A stretch of 64,000 nt of DNA from Thermoanaerobaculia bacterium (lineage in GTDB: Bacteria; Acidobacteriota; Thermoanaerobaculia; Multivoradales; J023), in assembly GCA_030431255.1 (NCBI GenBank), contig JAUIJL010000029.1:1-64000 (forward strand), written 5' to 3'. This document shows positions 46,625-56,310 of this stretch, piece by piece. Under the pieces are notes generated by a model that saw only the letters and a list, made by a program, of their open reading frames with translations, was not told the origin of the DNA and did no database searches. Each line of letters starts with the position of its first letter. Within the stretch, counting starts at the first letter, position 1. The position numbers were made by a program, and so were the translations under genes.

Positions 46625-47398
46625 TCAGCGACGGCGGAGGTCAATCGAGCCGTTGACGTTTTCCAGGCTGATGCGTGCGCCGCCGGAGCCGATGGTGCCC
46701 CTCATGTCGTTGCCCACGTATTCGCCTTTTTCCACCTCGAGGCCGAAGTCGTTGCGAATACGACCATGTACGGTGGAAGCGTCGACCTCAGCGTTGACGT
46801 CCGAGGGTAGGAAGACCTCGATCGGGCCGTTGACCGACTCGATTTCGATCCGCTGAGAGCTGGAAACGCGGTTGAAGGACACGTCGACACTGCCGTTGAC
46901 GGTTTCCAGCTCGATGCTTCCGGTCAAACCCTCGGCGGTGAGGTTGCCGTTGACGAGCGAGGTTTCGATATCGCCGGAGATATTCGAGATTTCGAGGGAG
47001 CCGTTGACCAAGTCGATTTCGTCCAGGCGGGCACCGCTGGGGACCTTGAGCTCGTATTCCACCGTGGCGCCGTGCTGATTCCAGCGTCCGCGCTGTTTGG
47101 AATAGTCGGTTTCGATTTCGATCCGATTGGCGCTCGCGTCGACCTCCACGTCGACTCGATTGAGCCCTTCCTCACTGCGGGAGGTGATGGTCGCGGTGAT
47201 CTCCACGTCTTGGCGGGCCGAGCCGGTGATCGTGACTCCGCCGTTGATATTCGACAGGCTGATCGAGCCACCTGCTTCGAGAGGATAGGTCTGAGACCAG
47301 ACCTTTTCCGCGGCGAAGGAAGCCGCGGGCAGGCTCAACAGAACGAGAGCAATGGCCGAGAAGAGAACGGGTGCGTTGTAGGCTCGCGTGAAGCGCAT
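46625..47398 (-). CDS. Exported DUF4097 beta-strand repeat protein
   Basis: 257 residues. A signal peptide ('SAIALVLLSLPAASFA') is followed by regular beta-solenoid-like repeats around 'NINGGVTITG', 'LVNGSLEIS', 'LVNGNLTAEG', 'ETVNGSVDVS', 'ESVNGPIEV', 'STVHGRIRND' and 'ENVNGSIDL', as in the DUF4097/adhesin-like family. It is an exported or cell-surface protein of unknown role, often under envelope-stress control. AGAGG lies 8 nt before the ATG. Confidence 0.85.
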   Translation of the reverse strand: MRFTRAYNAPVLFSAIALVLLSLPAASFAAEKVWSQTYPLEAGGSISLSNINGGVTITGSARQDVEITATITSRSEEGLNRVDVEVDASANRIEIETDYSKQRGRWNQHGATVEYELKVPSGARLDEIDLVNGSLEISNISGDIETSLVNGNLTAEGLTGSIELETVNGSVDVSFNRVSSSQRIEIESVNGPIEVFLPSDVNAEVDASTVHGRIRNDFGLEVEKGEYVGNDMRGTIGSGGARISLENVNGSIDLRRR

Positions 47399-47737
47399 GG
47401 TCAGTACCTCTGTGGAAGCGGTTGATCGTGTATCTGTGATCGTGTATCTGTAAGATTGGGTTTGAGCCGGCCCATTTCAGATCGTGTCCGTTCGCCGTCC
47501 GGGTGGCCATCTGTGAGGTGCGATCGATGTGGAAAGCGCCGAATGGCCGCGCCGTCTTGCTGTGGGTTGGATACCGGCGATGGGTCAAGGGTTTACATGG
47601 GAGCCGTTTTTCTTCAGCAGCTCCCAGGGGCTCGGTCTGTTAATCTCCCCACGCTGTAGGCCGACTCGCGAGCCCGTCAGGGCCCGCCCGTACCCGATCC
47701 GTCGAGTCCATCGATGGCACGAACCGGAGAATCATTC
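47399..47737. other. Intergenic region between DUF4097 and M2 peptidase genes
   Basis: 339 bp between divergent starts. A 14-bp unit (GATCGTGTATCTGT) is duplicated in tandem at 47424-47451, immediately upstream of the DUF4097 gene. Otherwise I see no gene or strong motif. Confidence 0.55.
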
Positions 47738-49573
47738 ATGCTTCGATATGTCCTTTTTTTAGCCCTTCTGTGTCTGGTGGTGGGCTGCGGCCCGGCGTCC
47801 GACGAAGCCTCGGACGCTTCCTCCGCTCAAGATGCTGCCCAAGCCGAGGCGCAGGCTTTCCTCGATCAACACACCGAAACGTACCTCAAGCTCTATTACG
47901 ATCTCACCCGTGCCGAGTGGGCTTCGAATACTCGTATCGTCGAAGGCGACGATTCCAACCTCAAGGCGCAAGAGGCGGCTCACGCGGCCTTTGCTCAATT
48001 CACCGGATCCACCGAGGTGATCGAGCAGACCCGAGCCTTGTTGGAAAAGGAGGGTGAGCTGACCCCTCTTCAGGTGCGCCAGCTCAAGGCCATCCTCTAT
48101 TCCGCCGCCAACAATCCCCAGACCGTGGGCGATTTGGTGACTGAGCGGATCGCCGCCGAGGCAAAGCAAACCGAGACGCTCTTCGGTTTTGATTTTACCC
48201 TCGACGGCCAATCGGTTTCGACCAACGATATCGACGACGTCCTGGCCGAATCCGCTGATCTCGACCAGCGCTTGGCCGCCTGGGAATCTTCCAAGGAAGT
48301 CGGCAAGGAGCTGAAGGACGGATTGGAGCATCTGGTCGGCTTGCGCAACGGCACTGTCGAAGCCTTGGGTTATGAAAACTACTTCCACTACCAGGTTTCC
48401 GACTACGGCATGTCCGTCGACGAGATGATGGAGCTCAACCGCAAATTTATCGCCGAGGTCTGGCCGCTCTATCGTCAGCTTCACACCTGGGCGCGCTACA
48501 CCCTGGCGGAACGCTATGGGGCCGAGGTGCCGACCATGTTGCCCGCCCACTGGCTGCCCAATCGTTGGGGACAGGATTGGGTCGCGATGGTCAAGGTGGA
48601 AGGGTTGGACCTGGACGCGGTGCTCAAGGATAAAGAGCCGGAGTGGATCGTGAAGCAAGCGGAGGACTTCTACATCTCCCTAGGGTTCGAAGCCTTGCCG
48701 GAGGTGTTTTGGGAGAAGTCCTCCCTGTACCCGCTGCCCCAAGATGCCGGCTATAAGAAGAACAATCACGCCAGCGCCTGGCATCTGGACTTGGAGAACG
48801 ACGTCCGGAGCTTGATGAGCGTCCAACCCAATCAACGTTGGTGGTCCACCACCCACCACGAGCTGGGCCACATCTACTACTACATCTCCTACTCTCGACC
48901 GGAGATCCCCCATCTGCTGCGGGGTGGCGCCAACCGCGGCTTCCACGAAGCGGTCGGATCCTTGTTGGGCCTAGCCTCCATGCAGAAACCGTTCTTGGCC
49001 GCCAAAGGCCTGGTGGAAGAGGGAGCCGAGGTGGACGAGATCCAAGCCCTCCTGGCGGAAGCTCTCGACTCCATCGTTTTCATTCCTTTCTCGGCGGGCA
49101 CCATGACCCACTTCGAGCACGATCTCTACGCCGCCGATCTGCCCAAGGACGAGTACAACGCCCGTTGGTGGAAATACGTCGAGCAATTCCAGGGCATTAC
49201 GCCCCCCGGAGAGCGCGGCGAGGAATTCTGCGACGCCGCCTCGAAGACTCACATCAACGACGACGCCGCGCAATATTACGACTACGCCATCTCCAACATT
49301 CTCCTGCAACAAATCCACCGGCACATTGCGTCGAAGATCTTGAATCAAGATCCCCGGGCCACCAATTATTACGGTCAGAAGGACGTCGGAGCGTTCTTGA
49401 AGGGCATCCTGGAGCTGGGCTCGAGCCGGGACTGGCGGCAAGTGATGCAAGATCACCTCGGCGAAGACATCAGCGCGTCGGCCACTTTGGAATATTTCGA
49501 CCCGCTGGTCGAGTATTTGGAAACCCAGAACGAAGGTCGCGAGCACACCCTGCCGGAGCAGCCGACCTTCTGA
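47738..49573 (+). CDS. M2 family metallopeptidase lipoprotein (ACE-like)
   Basis: 611 residues from the ATG at 47738, with GGAGA 7 nt upstream; the in-frame ATG at 47714 is less likely. The signal ends in the lipobox 'LVVGC', so it should be a lipid-anchored periplasmic or surface protein. The zinc motif HELGH lies near residues 374-378 and the third ligand is in 'GGANRGFHEAVGSL'. Length and 'YDYAISNILLQQIHRHI' fit the peptidyl-dipeptidase A family, which removes C-terminal dipeptides. Bacterial members probably serve in peptide nutrition. Confidence 0.92.
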   Translation: MLRYVLFLALLCLVVGCGPASDEASDASSAQDAAQAEAQAFLDQHTETYLKLYYDLTRAEWASNTRIVEGDDSNLKAQEAAHAAFAQFTGSTEVIEQTRALLEKEGELTPLQVRQLKAILYSAANNPQTVGDLVTERIAAEAKQTETLFGFDFTLDGQSVSTNDIDDVLAESADLDQRLAAWESSKEVGKELKDGLEHLVGLRNGTVEALGYENYFHYQVSDYGMSVDEMMELNRKFIAEVWPLYRQLHTWARYTLAERYGAEVPTMLPAHWLPNRWGQDWVAMVKVEGLDLDAVLKDKEPEWIVKQAEDFYISLGFEALPEVFWEKSSLYPLPQDAGYKKNNHASAWHLDLENDVRSLMSVQPNQRWWSTTHHELGHIYYYISYSRPEIPHLLRGGANRGFHEAVGSLLGLASMQKPFLAAKGLVEEGAEVDEIQALLAEALDSIVFIPFSAGTMTHFEHDLYAADLPKDEYNARWWKYVEQFQGITPPGERGEEFCDAASKTHINDDAAQYYDYAISNILLQQIHRHIASKILNQDPRATNYYGQKDVGAFLKGILELGSSRDWRQVMQDHLGEDISASATLEYFDPLVEYLETQNEGREHTLPEQPTF

Positions 49574-49580
49574 TCGAAGC

Positions 49581-50783
49581 CTAGAGAATCCACCAGGCCA
49601 AGAGGCCGATGAGCAGGATCGACGCCAAGCCGACCATCAGGATCAATATCCGTTCCTGGCGCCGGCGCTGCTTCGGAATGTCGTAGAGCTGCTGAAGAGA
49701 GGTGGTGCTTTCCACCAAGGTGGTTGCGGATTCCCATCCGGGTTTGGGGCCACCGTCGTCGGGCGGTGCCTCGGCCGGAGGGGACTGCGGTGGAGAGCCC
49801 TCAGCGACCGGAGACGAGAGATCGACGGTTTCGTCGCCGTGGTCGGCGTCGAGATGATTTTTTCCGCCGTGGTGACCTTCCGACCAAGCGTCGAGTTGCT
49901 CGGAATCCAAGGGGAACGACTCCTGGAGCTCTTGCCAGTGTTGCAAGAGCTCCGTGGCGGAGCTTGGGCGTTCGTCCGGTTTCTTGGCCAAGAGCCGGAG
50001 GAGGATCTCGCGGACGGGCTCAGGGACCTTGCCTTCGGGATCCGTGTCCTCGAACGACTTGATGTTGTGAAAGAGGTGGCCTGAGATCAGCTCTTGGGGC
50101 GACTTTCCGCGGATTGGGCAGACGCCCGTGAGCAATTCGTACAACACCACCGCCAAAGAGTAGAGATCGCTTCGCGGATCCAAGGTGCCGTCCGGTGAGA
50201 GCCGCTCGGGCGAGGTGTAGCGGACTTTTCCCAAAAAGTTGCCGGTGGCGGTCATACCGACGGTGTCGTCGAGCGCCTTGGCGATTCCCAAATCGATCAT
50301 CTTGATCCGCAGCTCGGCGTCCCCGGCCTGATCCGGTTGGGCCAGCATCAGGTTGTCGGGAGAAATATCTCGATGCACCGTATTGCCGTTGTGCAAGTGC
50401 TCGAGGGCGAGCAAGGCTTGTCGCCCGACCTCTAAGCCGATGCCCACTGGAGCGGGACCGAGCTTCAGCCCGAGTCGGCGAAGATCCTCTCCCGGAACCC
50501 ACTCCATGATGATCGCCGCCTGCCCTTCGTCGGTGACGACGAGCTCGAAGACCTGGGCAATATTCGGGTGGCGCAGGGTGCTGAGCAGCTTGGCCTCGCG
50601 GTGAAATCGCTCCGCCAGCTGGGGATTGTCCTGCAGGCTGTTGTGCATGATCTTCGCGACACGGATTTCATCCAGCTCGCGATGACGGATTCGGTAGACG
50701 GTGCCCATGCCGCCTTCGCCGAGCAGCGTGAGCACGTCGTAGTCGGCGGCGATCTTGCGCAAGATGTCTGTGTTGGCGGACAT
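49581..50783 (-). CDS. Tail-anchored Ser/Thr protein kinase
   Basis: 400 residues. The Hanks-type kinase domain (about 15-280) has the Gly loop 'LGEGGMGTVY', Lys in 'VAKIM', catalytic loop 'HRDISPDNLML', 'DLGIAK' in place of DFG and 'GKVRYTSPERL'. A Pro/acidic linker of about 70 residues follows, then a single membrane helix ('ILMVGLASILLIGLLAWWIL') that ends the protein. There is therefore no external sensor domain. It phosphorylates unknown cytoplasmic targets. Stop codons of this gene and the M2 peptidase gene lie 8 bp apart. Confidence 0.9.
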   Translation of the reverse strand: MSANTDILRKIAADYDVLTLLGEGGMGTVYRIRHRELDEIRVAKIMHNSLQDNPQLAERFHREAKLLSTLRHPNIAQVFELVVTDEGQAAIIMEWVPGEDLRRLGLKLGPAPVGIGLEVGRQALLALEHLHNGNTVHRDISPDNLMLAQPDQAGDAELRIKMIDLGIAKALDDTVGMTATGNFLGKVRYTSPERLSPDGTLDPRSDLYSLAVVLYELLTGVCPIRGKSPQELISGHLFHNIKSFEDTDPEGKVPEPVREILLRLLAKKPDERPSSATELLQHWQELQESFPLDSEQLDAWSEGHHGGKNHLDADHGDETVDLSSPVAEGSPPQSPPAEAPPDDGGPKPGWESATTLVESTTSLQQLYDIPKQRRRQERILILMVGLASILLIGLLAWWIL

Positions 50784-50838
50784 GTCGTGCTGGACTCTAT
50801 CTCAAGCCTTGAGTTGGCCGGCGATCCGCGGCTCAATC

Positions 50839-50953
50839 GTCAAATATCCAGCTGGTCGAGAAACCCAATTGTCGAAATACCCCAGTTTGTCGGGATACCC
50901 CGTTTGTCGAGATACCCCGTTTGTCGAGATACCCTGTTTGTCGAAATACATAG
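50839..50953. repeat. 17-bp minisatellite, about seven degenerate copies
   Basis: Unit GTCGAGATACCCCGTTT; the best copies start at 50871, 50889, 50906, 50923 and 50940, with weaker ones at 50839 and 50855. The array lies between the kinase start and the decayed transglutaminase-like gene. There are no unique spacers. A change in copy number would shift any promoter of the kinase. Confidence 0.85.
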
Positions 50954-51113
50954 CAATGTGATGTCCTGCATTACACGAATGCAAGATGAATTGCCTGCGC
51001 TCGCCGGCGAGTCGGTCCAAGGTGCTCTCGGAGCTGGGGCGACGCTCGTCCGAGCCGTCCTGACGCGCGCCCCTAGACGGAGTCGTGCAGCTTGGTAAGC
51101 CCGTGCTGAATGA

Positions 51114-51710
51114 ACGCATCCATTTGGGGAAAGGAAGATCTATCGCATTGCGGAAGACGACTACAAATCTCTCACCAAGCGGCCCAAAGCGCTCAAGGAA
51201 CAGGCTAAGACCCTGGCTGCCGGAGCAGGCGGCCCACGCGAAAAGGCGGAACGGATCTACCGATGGGTGCGCGATGAGCTGGCGACCGTCGGTTTTCCGT
51301 ATATTTGGGTGGACGAAGAACGCAAGCTCAAAGACATTTTGGAAAGCCGCGCCGCCACCATGACCGAAAAGGCATTGGTGCTGGAAGTGATGCTCGATGC
51401 GGTCGGCATCGAGGCGGAGAGGTTGTGGATCGCCGATCGGTTCGAGGGGCGGGTCGATGCCCGGGTCGCCAACCCGACCTGGCTCGACGGCATGATCCTG
51501 CGCCTGAAGCTGGATGGCCAAGAGATCTACCTCAATCCCACCAACCCGACCCTGGCGTTCGGCATGTTGCCGCCGCGCTATGAAGATACGCTGGCGATTC
51601 GGCTGGACAAGAAGAAACCCGAGCCGTTGATCACCCCTCCCACCCCGGCGTCTTGGAATCGCCGTTCCGCGGCGTTGAAATTGGCCATCGACGAGCTTGG
51701 AAGGTCTTGA
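51114..51710 (+). pseudogene. Transglutaminase-like fragment without a start
   Basis: An open frame from just after a stop at 51111 reads 'KIYRIAEDDYKSLTKRPK', then 'RIYRWVRDELATVGFPYIWV', 'RAATMTEKALVLEVMLDAVGIEAERLWI' and 'YLNPTNPTLAFGMLPPRY'. This looks like the transglutaminase part of a DUF3857-transglutaminase protein, but the usual catalytic Cys position is not kept. No good start codon with a ribosome site exists, and the DUF3857 part that should precede it is missing. It runs out of frame near 51700, where the next fragment continues in another frame. Confidence 0.6.
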
Positions 51711-53118
51711 TCGAAGACCTGGAAGACGTGGGGGAGTGGAGCGAGTTTCCCGTTTACCTCGATGAGCATCGCGAGCTGCTGAGCTCCGAGGCCTGGGTGA
51801 CCTCGCCCGACGGGGATCGTCGCAAAGTGAAACGCAAGGAGACCGATCTCCGGGACGTCAGCTCCTCCTGGAAGCTGGCGACGTCCCGACGATGGTTGGT
51901 TTTCGAGCCCGACGGCTTGGTACCCGGATTCCGTTTGGAGGTTCGAGCCCGCGTCCGGGAGCTGCCGTATTAACCCGGCACGGTGATTCGCTTGAGGCCG
52001 ACCTCGGAAGCCTTCGAGGACGTTCGCATCCGGGTGCGGCACGCCGCCGACGTGGAAGGTTTTAGGCACTTGATGCACGGTCCGGCCGGATCGTCGGCGG
52101 GCGCCGAGGGCGAGGACGGCCTACGTCTCCAGCCAAACGCGAGCGGTTTGGAGCTCTCGGGACGGTGGCAGGAGCGTCCGCACCTGCCCGGGCTGGCCGC
52201 GGTGACCGAACGAGAGCCGGTGCTCTACTTGGCCTGGGAAAGCCGTGCCACTTGGGATGGGGTCGCGCGTTGGTATCGCGGCTTTCTCGACACCCTGCCG
52301 AAGCCCCCTGCCGCGGTCCGAGCCACAGCCCAGGAGCTGATCGCCGATCTCCCTTCGACAAGCCTGCCCGCAGACCGGCGGCGCCGCGCACAGCTCGAAG
52401 CCTTGGTAGCTTATGCCCGGACCAAAATCCGCTATGTGGCGGTGGAGGTGGGAGTCGGCGGATATCGCCCCACCCCCTCGGGTGAGACGATGGACCGTCG
52501 ATGGGGCGACTGTAAGGATAAAAGCCTGCTGTTGATCGACCTGCTGCGCGAAGCCGGGCTCGAAGCCTACCCAGCGCTCATTCGGCTCGATGGCCGTGGT
52601 CGCATTCGCGACGAGTTTCCTTCGCCGTTCGATTTCAACCACCTCATCGTCGGTGTATCTACGGAAGGTTTGGAGGTGGTCGACAGCGACCCGGTGGCGG
52701 ACGGCTTCTTCTTCATCGATCCCACCCAAACCCGAGGCTCAGCCGGTTACCTTCATCGGGATGTCCAAGACCAATCGGCGCTGGTGGTGTTGCCCAGCGA
52801 TGGAAGATTGGTCCGCACCCCGACCCTGGCCGACTCCAACGTCGTCGCCCTGGAGGTCGATTTAGAGGTCCAGCCCACGGGAGCAGCCGATGGGGGAGCA
52901 ACAATCCGTCTGACCGGCGACTTCGCGTCGAGCTGGTTGCAGGAAGTCGAAAGCAGCCCACCCGCCGAGATCGAAGATCGGCTGCGGGGTCAGGGCTGAG
53001 CGCAGTTGGTTCGAAGGGCAGTCTCTGAAGGCGCTCGAAGAGCTGGCGATTACCGAGCATCGTGCACCCAAACGGCGCCTACGCTTTCGTTGCGGCAATG
53101 GCTCTTGACCGTCTCGCC
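51711..53118 (+). pseudogene. DUF3857/transglutaminase gene with in-frame stop and frameshifts
   Basis: In the frame that opens near 51700 the reading is DUF3857-like ('VGEWSEFPVYLDEHREL', 'AWVTSPDGDRRKV'). It is cut by TAA at 51971-51973, then continues in the same frame ('VIRLRPTSEAFEDVRIRVRH') into a transglutaminase core with the catalytic Cys in 'RRWGDCKDKSLLLIDLLREAG' and 'FNHLIVG'. The frame ends at 52999, but another frame carries on with 'RSWFEGQSLKALEELAITEH', implying a further shift near 52985. At least one stop and two shifts argue for a dead gene. Assembly errors are the alternative. Confidence 0.6.
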
Positions 53119-53218
53119 CATTGAGAAAGTGGTCGCCGTCCATTCCTTGACTAAAGTTGGCAAGCACTGTTATCTTCCTGACTTCCGTATCAACCGCTGT
53201 CGACAGGAGCTTCGATTT

Positions 53219-54001
53219 ATGAGGAAGGCCGTCTGTTTCCTATGCCTTTTCTGTTTGCTCGGCGCGTTCACCGCGACCGCCGAAACCACCGCCAAACCCG
53301 AGCTGGATTTTGAAGCCATGAAGGCGATGACGAAAGAGCAACGTCTCGCTTACCAGAAGGCCTACAAGCAACAGCTTGAGGACATCGCTCGGGCTGAGGG
53401 ATGGACTCCCCAGACCACAAGAGGCGAGTTCAAGCCGGCTGACCGTCAACCCGCCGCCAAGGTCGGTGACACGAAGCGAGTTCCGGGCTCCAGCATCACC
53501 TACCACTCCGGAACGGTCGGCACTAGTGGCGTCGCGAGCAGCCTGATGTTCGGCAACCAATACGATACGGCGCTGAGAACCGACGGCACCATGTGCCCGT
53601 CCGGCTGCGGCCCCGTCGAAGCGTCCGGCTCGATCACCATGGCGACCTTCTCGTTGGTCGGTGCCTCTGGTAACGTCTTCTACAGCATCTACGACCAAGT
53701 CAACGGCACCACCGCCAACCAGATCACCTCCGTATCCATTCCTGCTGCGGTCGGTAACAACACGCATAGTGCGACTTTCAACTATGTGGGCTCGTCATTC
53801 CTCGCGGGCATTTGGCAATTCGGCGGGGACTCCCTAGCCGCTGCCACGGGCACGGTGGCGGGCCAAGGTTTCCACGGCATCAGCATCAACGACGGTATGA
53901 CGGGCATGAGCTTCATGACCATCTCTAATCTCAACGGAGCCATGACCATCTCCGGCAACGTGGCGACCCCGGTCGAGCTGATGACCTTCAGCGTCGAGTG
54001 A
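53219..54001 (+). CDS. Secreted protein of unknown function
   Basis: 260 residues from the ATG at 53219, with AGGAG 9 nt upstream. A signal peptide ('AVCFLCLFCLLGAFTATA') is followed by a charged helical stretch (residues 25-65) and then a Gly/Ser/Thr-rich domain of likely beta strands. That domain carries a Cys pair in 'TMCPSGCGPVEASG'. I do not recognise the family. A terminator follows 50 bp downstream, so it is its own unit. Confidence 0.7.
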   Translation: MRKAVCFLCLFCLLGAFTATAETTAKPELDFEAMKAMTKEQRLAYQKAYKQQLEDIARAEGWTPQTTRGEFKPADRQPAAKVGDTKRVPGSSITYHSGTVGTSGVASSLMFGNQYDTALRTDGTMCPSGCGPVEASGSITMATFSLVGASGNVFYSIYDQVNGTTANQITSVSIPAAVGNNTHSATFNYVGSSFLAGIWQFGGDSLAAATGTVAGQGFHGISINDGMTGMSFMTISNLNGAMTISGNVATPVELMTFSVE

Positions 54002-54050
54002 TTGGATCGTTGAATGGTCGCGCCGGATGTCCGGCAGCGGCTTATTGAGA

Positions 54051-54082
54051 GAAGGGGCCACAGGGCCCCTTCTTCCGTCTTT
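54051..54082 (+). terminator. Intrinsic terminator of the secreted-protein gene
   Basis: GAAGGGGCC (54051-54059) pairs perfectly with GGCCCCTTC (54064-54072), followed by TTCCGTCTTT. It lies 50 bp after the stop at 54001. Confidence 0.75.
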
Positions 54083-54153
54083 GGCATCCTTTTCTTCAGC
54101 TCAGGCTCTGCTCCAACTATCCACTCCTATTTCGGGCACGGCTCTCGATCAAC

Positions 54154-56310
54154 ATGCCTATTCGTAAGATCTTTCCTCTTCCTTTGCTCTGTCTCTGCCT
54201 GCTGACCCTCGGTTGCGGTGCCCCATCGCCGGATTGGAATGTGGTCATTGTGACCTTCGACACCACCCGCGCCGATCACATCGGCTGTTACGGCGATGAC
54301 CAGGCTCAAACACCGACCCTTGACGGCCTAGCAGCGGACGGGGTCCTCTTCGAGCAGGCGATGACCTCGGTGCCGATCACCCTGCCGTCCCACAGCACCT
54401 TGATGACCGGCAAAGTGCCCTTCGCCCACGGCGTGCGCGATAACGGCCTCTTCGTGCTCGGGGAGGAGCAGCTGACGTTGGCGGAAATCCTGCGAGACAA
54501 CGGATTCCGTACCGGCGCGGCCATCGCCAGCTATCCCTTGTTGGCCACCTCGGGCATCAACCAGGGATTCGAATTCTTCGACGACCACATCACCGGTGAT
54601 TACGAGGATCTCTACGGCGAGCGGGTTTTTCCCAAAGATCGACTATTCTTCGACGAGCGGCCGGCGGCCCAGGTCAACGAAGCGGTCTTGCCCTGGTTGG
54701 AGGAGCATCATCAAGAGCGGTTTTTCCTCTGGTTGCACTACTTCGACCCCCACCACCCGCTCCAACCTCCGGCTCCCTATGATCAAAGCTTCGCCCATGA
54801 CCCGTATCGCGGTGAGATCGCCTACGCCGACGAAAGCCTCGGGGTGATGCTCGACCAGCTCCAGAGATTGGGAGTCGACGACCGCACCTTGATCGTTTTT
54901 ACTGCCGACCATGGGGAAGGCTTGGATGAGCACAACGAGTCGACCCATTCCATGCTTCTTTACCAAAGCACTCTCCATGTGCCGTTGATCATGCGTCTGC
55001 CGTCAGGAGCCGCCAAAAGCGATATCCGCGGACGCCGGGTGCGGGAACGGGTGGGGTTGGTAGATGTGGTGCCCACGGTGTTGGATCTGCTCGGTCTGGA
55101 CATCCCCGAGAAGATCCAGGGGAGATCCTTGGCGGCGCACCTCACGGAATCGGAGCCACCGGCGGTCGATCGCCGGCGGGAGCTTTATGCGGAAACCATC
55201 TCCCCGCGGCTGTCCAGGAATTGGGGCGAGCTGCGGGCGTTGGTGGTCGATGATCACAAATACGTGCACGGCCCGATTCGTGAGCTTTACGGTCTCAACG
55301 ACGATCCCCACGAGCTCGAAAATCTCATCGAGCTGGAACCGGAAAAGGCCCATGGCTTCAAGAAGCGGCTGGAGCGATTCGTGGCGCGACATGCGGTAGA
55401 AGGACTGGACGCCTCGGTGGCTCTCGACGACGAGTCGGCCAGGAAGCTTCAAGCCTTGGGGTATATCCAGAACGCCGGCGACGCAGTGGGTGCGATCACC
55501 GAAGAGCTGCGCACGGACGGAGATCCGCCACAGAAACACGTGCATACCATCTCCGCCTATAGCCAAGCCAAGAGCCTGCTCTTCGCCAAGCGTTGGATCG
55601 AAGGCAAAGAGCTGATCATGACGTTGCTGAAAGAGGATCCCGACAATCCCCACTACCTCGAGATGTTGCTCAGCACGGAGCTCCACTTGGGGCGAGCCGA
55701 CGAGGCCATGGACGTCCTCGATCAACTCTCGGCCCTCGACGCTCCTTTCCCCCCAGAGGACCGAATTTTGGAAAACAAAGCTAGGGTGCTGTTGGAGCAA
55801 GGCGAGCTCGACGCGGCTCGGCTCAGCTTCGAGCAGGCCCAAGAGCTGGTGGAAACCGCGGATAGGGCCTATTGGCTGGCCAAGATCTACCTGAGCACGG
55901 GGCGCCTGGAGGATCAAAGGTTGCAGCTGGAAAAAGCCCTAGAGCTGGATCCGGACCTAGTGCCTGCCCGCATCGACCTAGCCATCTCCATGGCCCAATC
56001 CGGTGACCTCGAGGGCGCGGAGGCCAGCTTCCAAAAGGCCGTTCAATCCCATCCTTACGACCCCCGAGCCCACTACAATTTGGGGGCTTTCCGCGTCCAC
56101 CAGGGGCGCCCGGAAGAGGCCTTGGGGCGGTTCCGCCGGGCCGCCGAGCTCAAACCCAACTATTTGGCGGCTCACTACGCCATTTTCGAGATTCTCTACG
56201 ATTCCGGGCGAGCCGAAGCGGCCGTCGAGAGATATCAAATCCTGAACCGTTTGGCGCCCGGAAGTCCTGAAGCCAAAGTCGCAAGGCAGAGAATGGGAGG
56301 CGAGTCATGA
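54154..56310 (+). CDS. Sulfatase-like hydrolase lipoprotein with C-terminal TPR
   Basis: 718 residues. The signal ends in the lipobox 'LTLGC'. Residues about 28-420 are an alkaline-phosphatase/sulfatase fold with metal ligands in 'TFDTTRADHIGCYG' and 'TADHGEGLDEHNES'. The position of the formylglycine Cys/Ser is Thr76 in 'ITLPSHSTLMTG', so classical sulfatase maturation is not possible. A Thr nucleophile, as in phosphoglycerol transferases, is more likely. Residues 460-715 are about seven TPR-like repeats. The next gene overlaps by 4 nt. It is probably periplasmic, acting on an envelope phosphoester or sulfate. Confidence 0.82.
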   Translation: MPIRKIFPLPLLCLCLLTLGCGAPSPDWNVVIVTFDTTRADHIGCYGDDQAQTPTLDGLAADGVLFEQAMTSVPITLPSHSTLMTGKVPFAHGVRDNGLFVLGEEQLTLAEILRDNGFRTGAAIASYPLLATSGINQGFEFFDDHITGDYEDLYGERVFPKDRLFFDERPAAQVNEAVLPWLEEHHQERFFLWLHYFDPHHPLQPPAPYDQSFAHDPYRGEIAYADESLGVMLDQLQRLGVDDRTLIVFTADHGEGLDEHNESTHSMLLYQSTLHVPLIMRLPSGAAKSDIRGRRVRERVGLVDVVPTVLDLLGLDIPEKIQGRSLAAHLTESEPPAVDRRRELYAETISPRLSRNWGELRALVVDDHKYVHGPIRELYGLNDDPHELENLIELEPEKAHGFKKRLERFVARHAVEGLDASVALDDESARKLQALGYIQNAGDAVGAITEELRTDGDPPQKHVHTISAYSQAKSLLFAKRWIEGKELIMTLLKEDPDNPHYLEMLLSTELHLGRADEAMDVLDQLSALDAPFPPEDRILENKARVLLEQGELDAARLSFEQAQELVETADRAYWLAKIYLSTGRLEDQRLQLEKALELDPDLVPARIDLAISMAQSGDLEGAEASFQKAVQSHPYDPRAHYNLGAFRVHQGRPEEALGRFRRAAELKPNYLAAHYAIFEILYDSGRAEAAVERYQILNRLAPGSPEAKVARQRMGGES

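Noticed and set aside
50839-50953. 17-bp array as a CRISPR or phage attachment site
   Set aside because: No spacers, no integrase and no tRNA; it is a degenerate minisatellite.
51971-51973. Recoded stop (selenocysteine or readthrough)
   Set aside because: The codon is TAA, and two further frame breaks in the same gene point to decay or sequence error.
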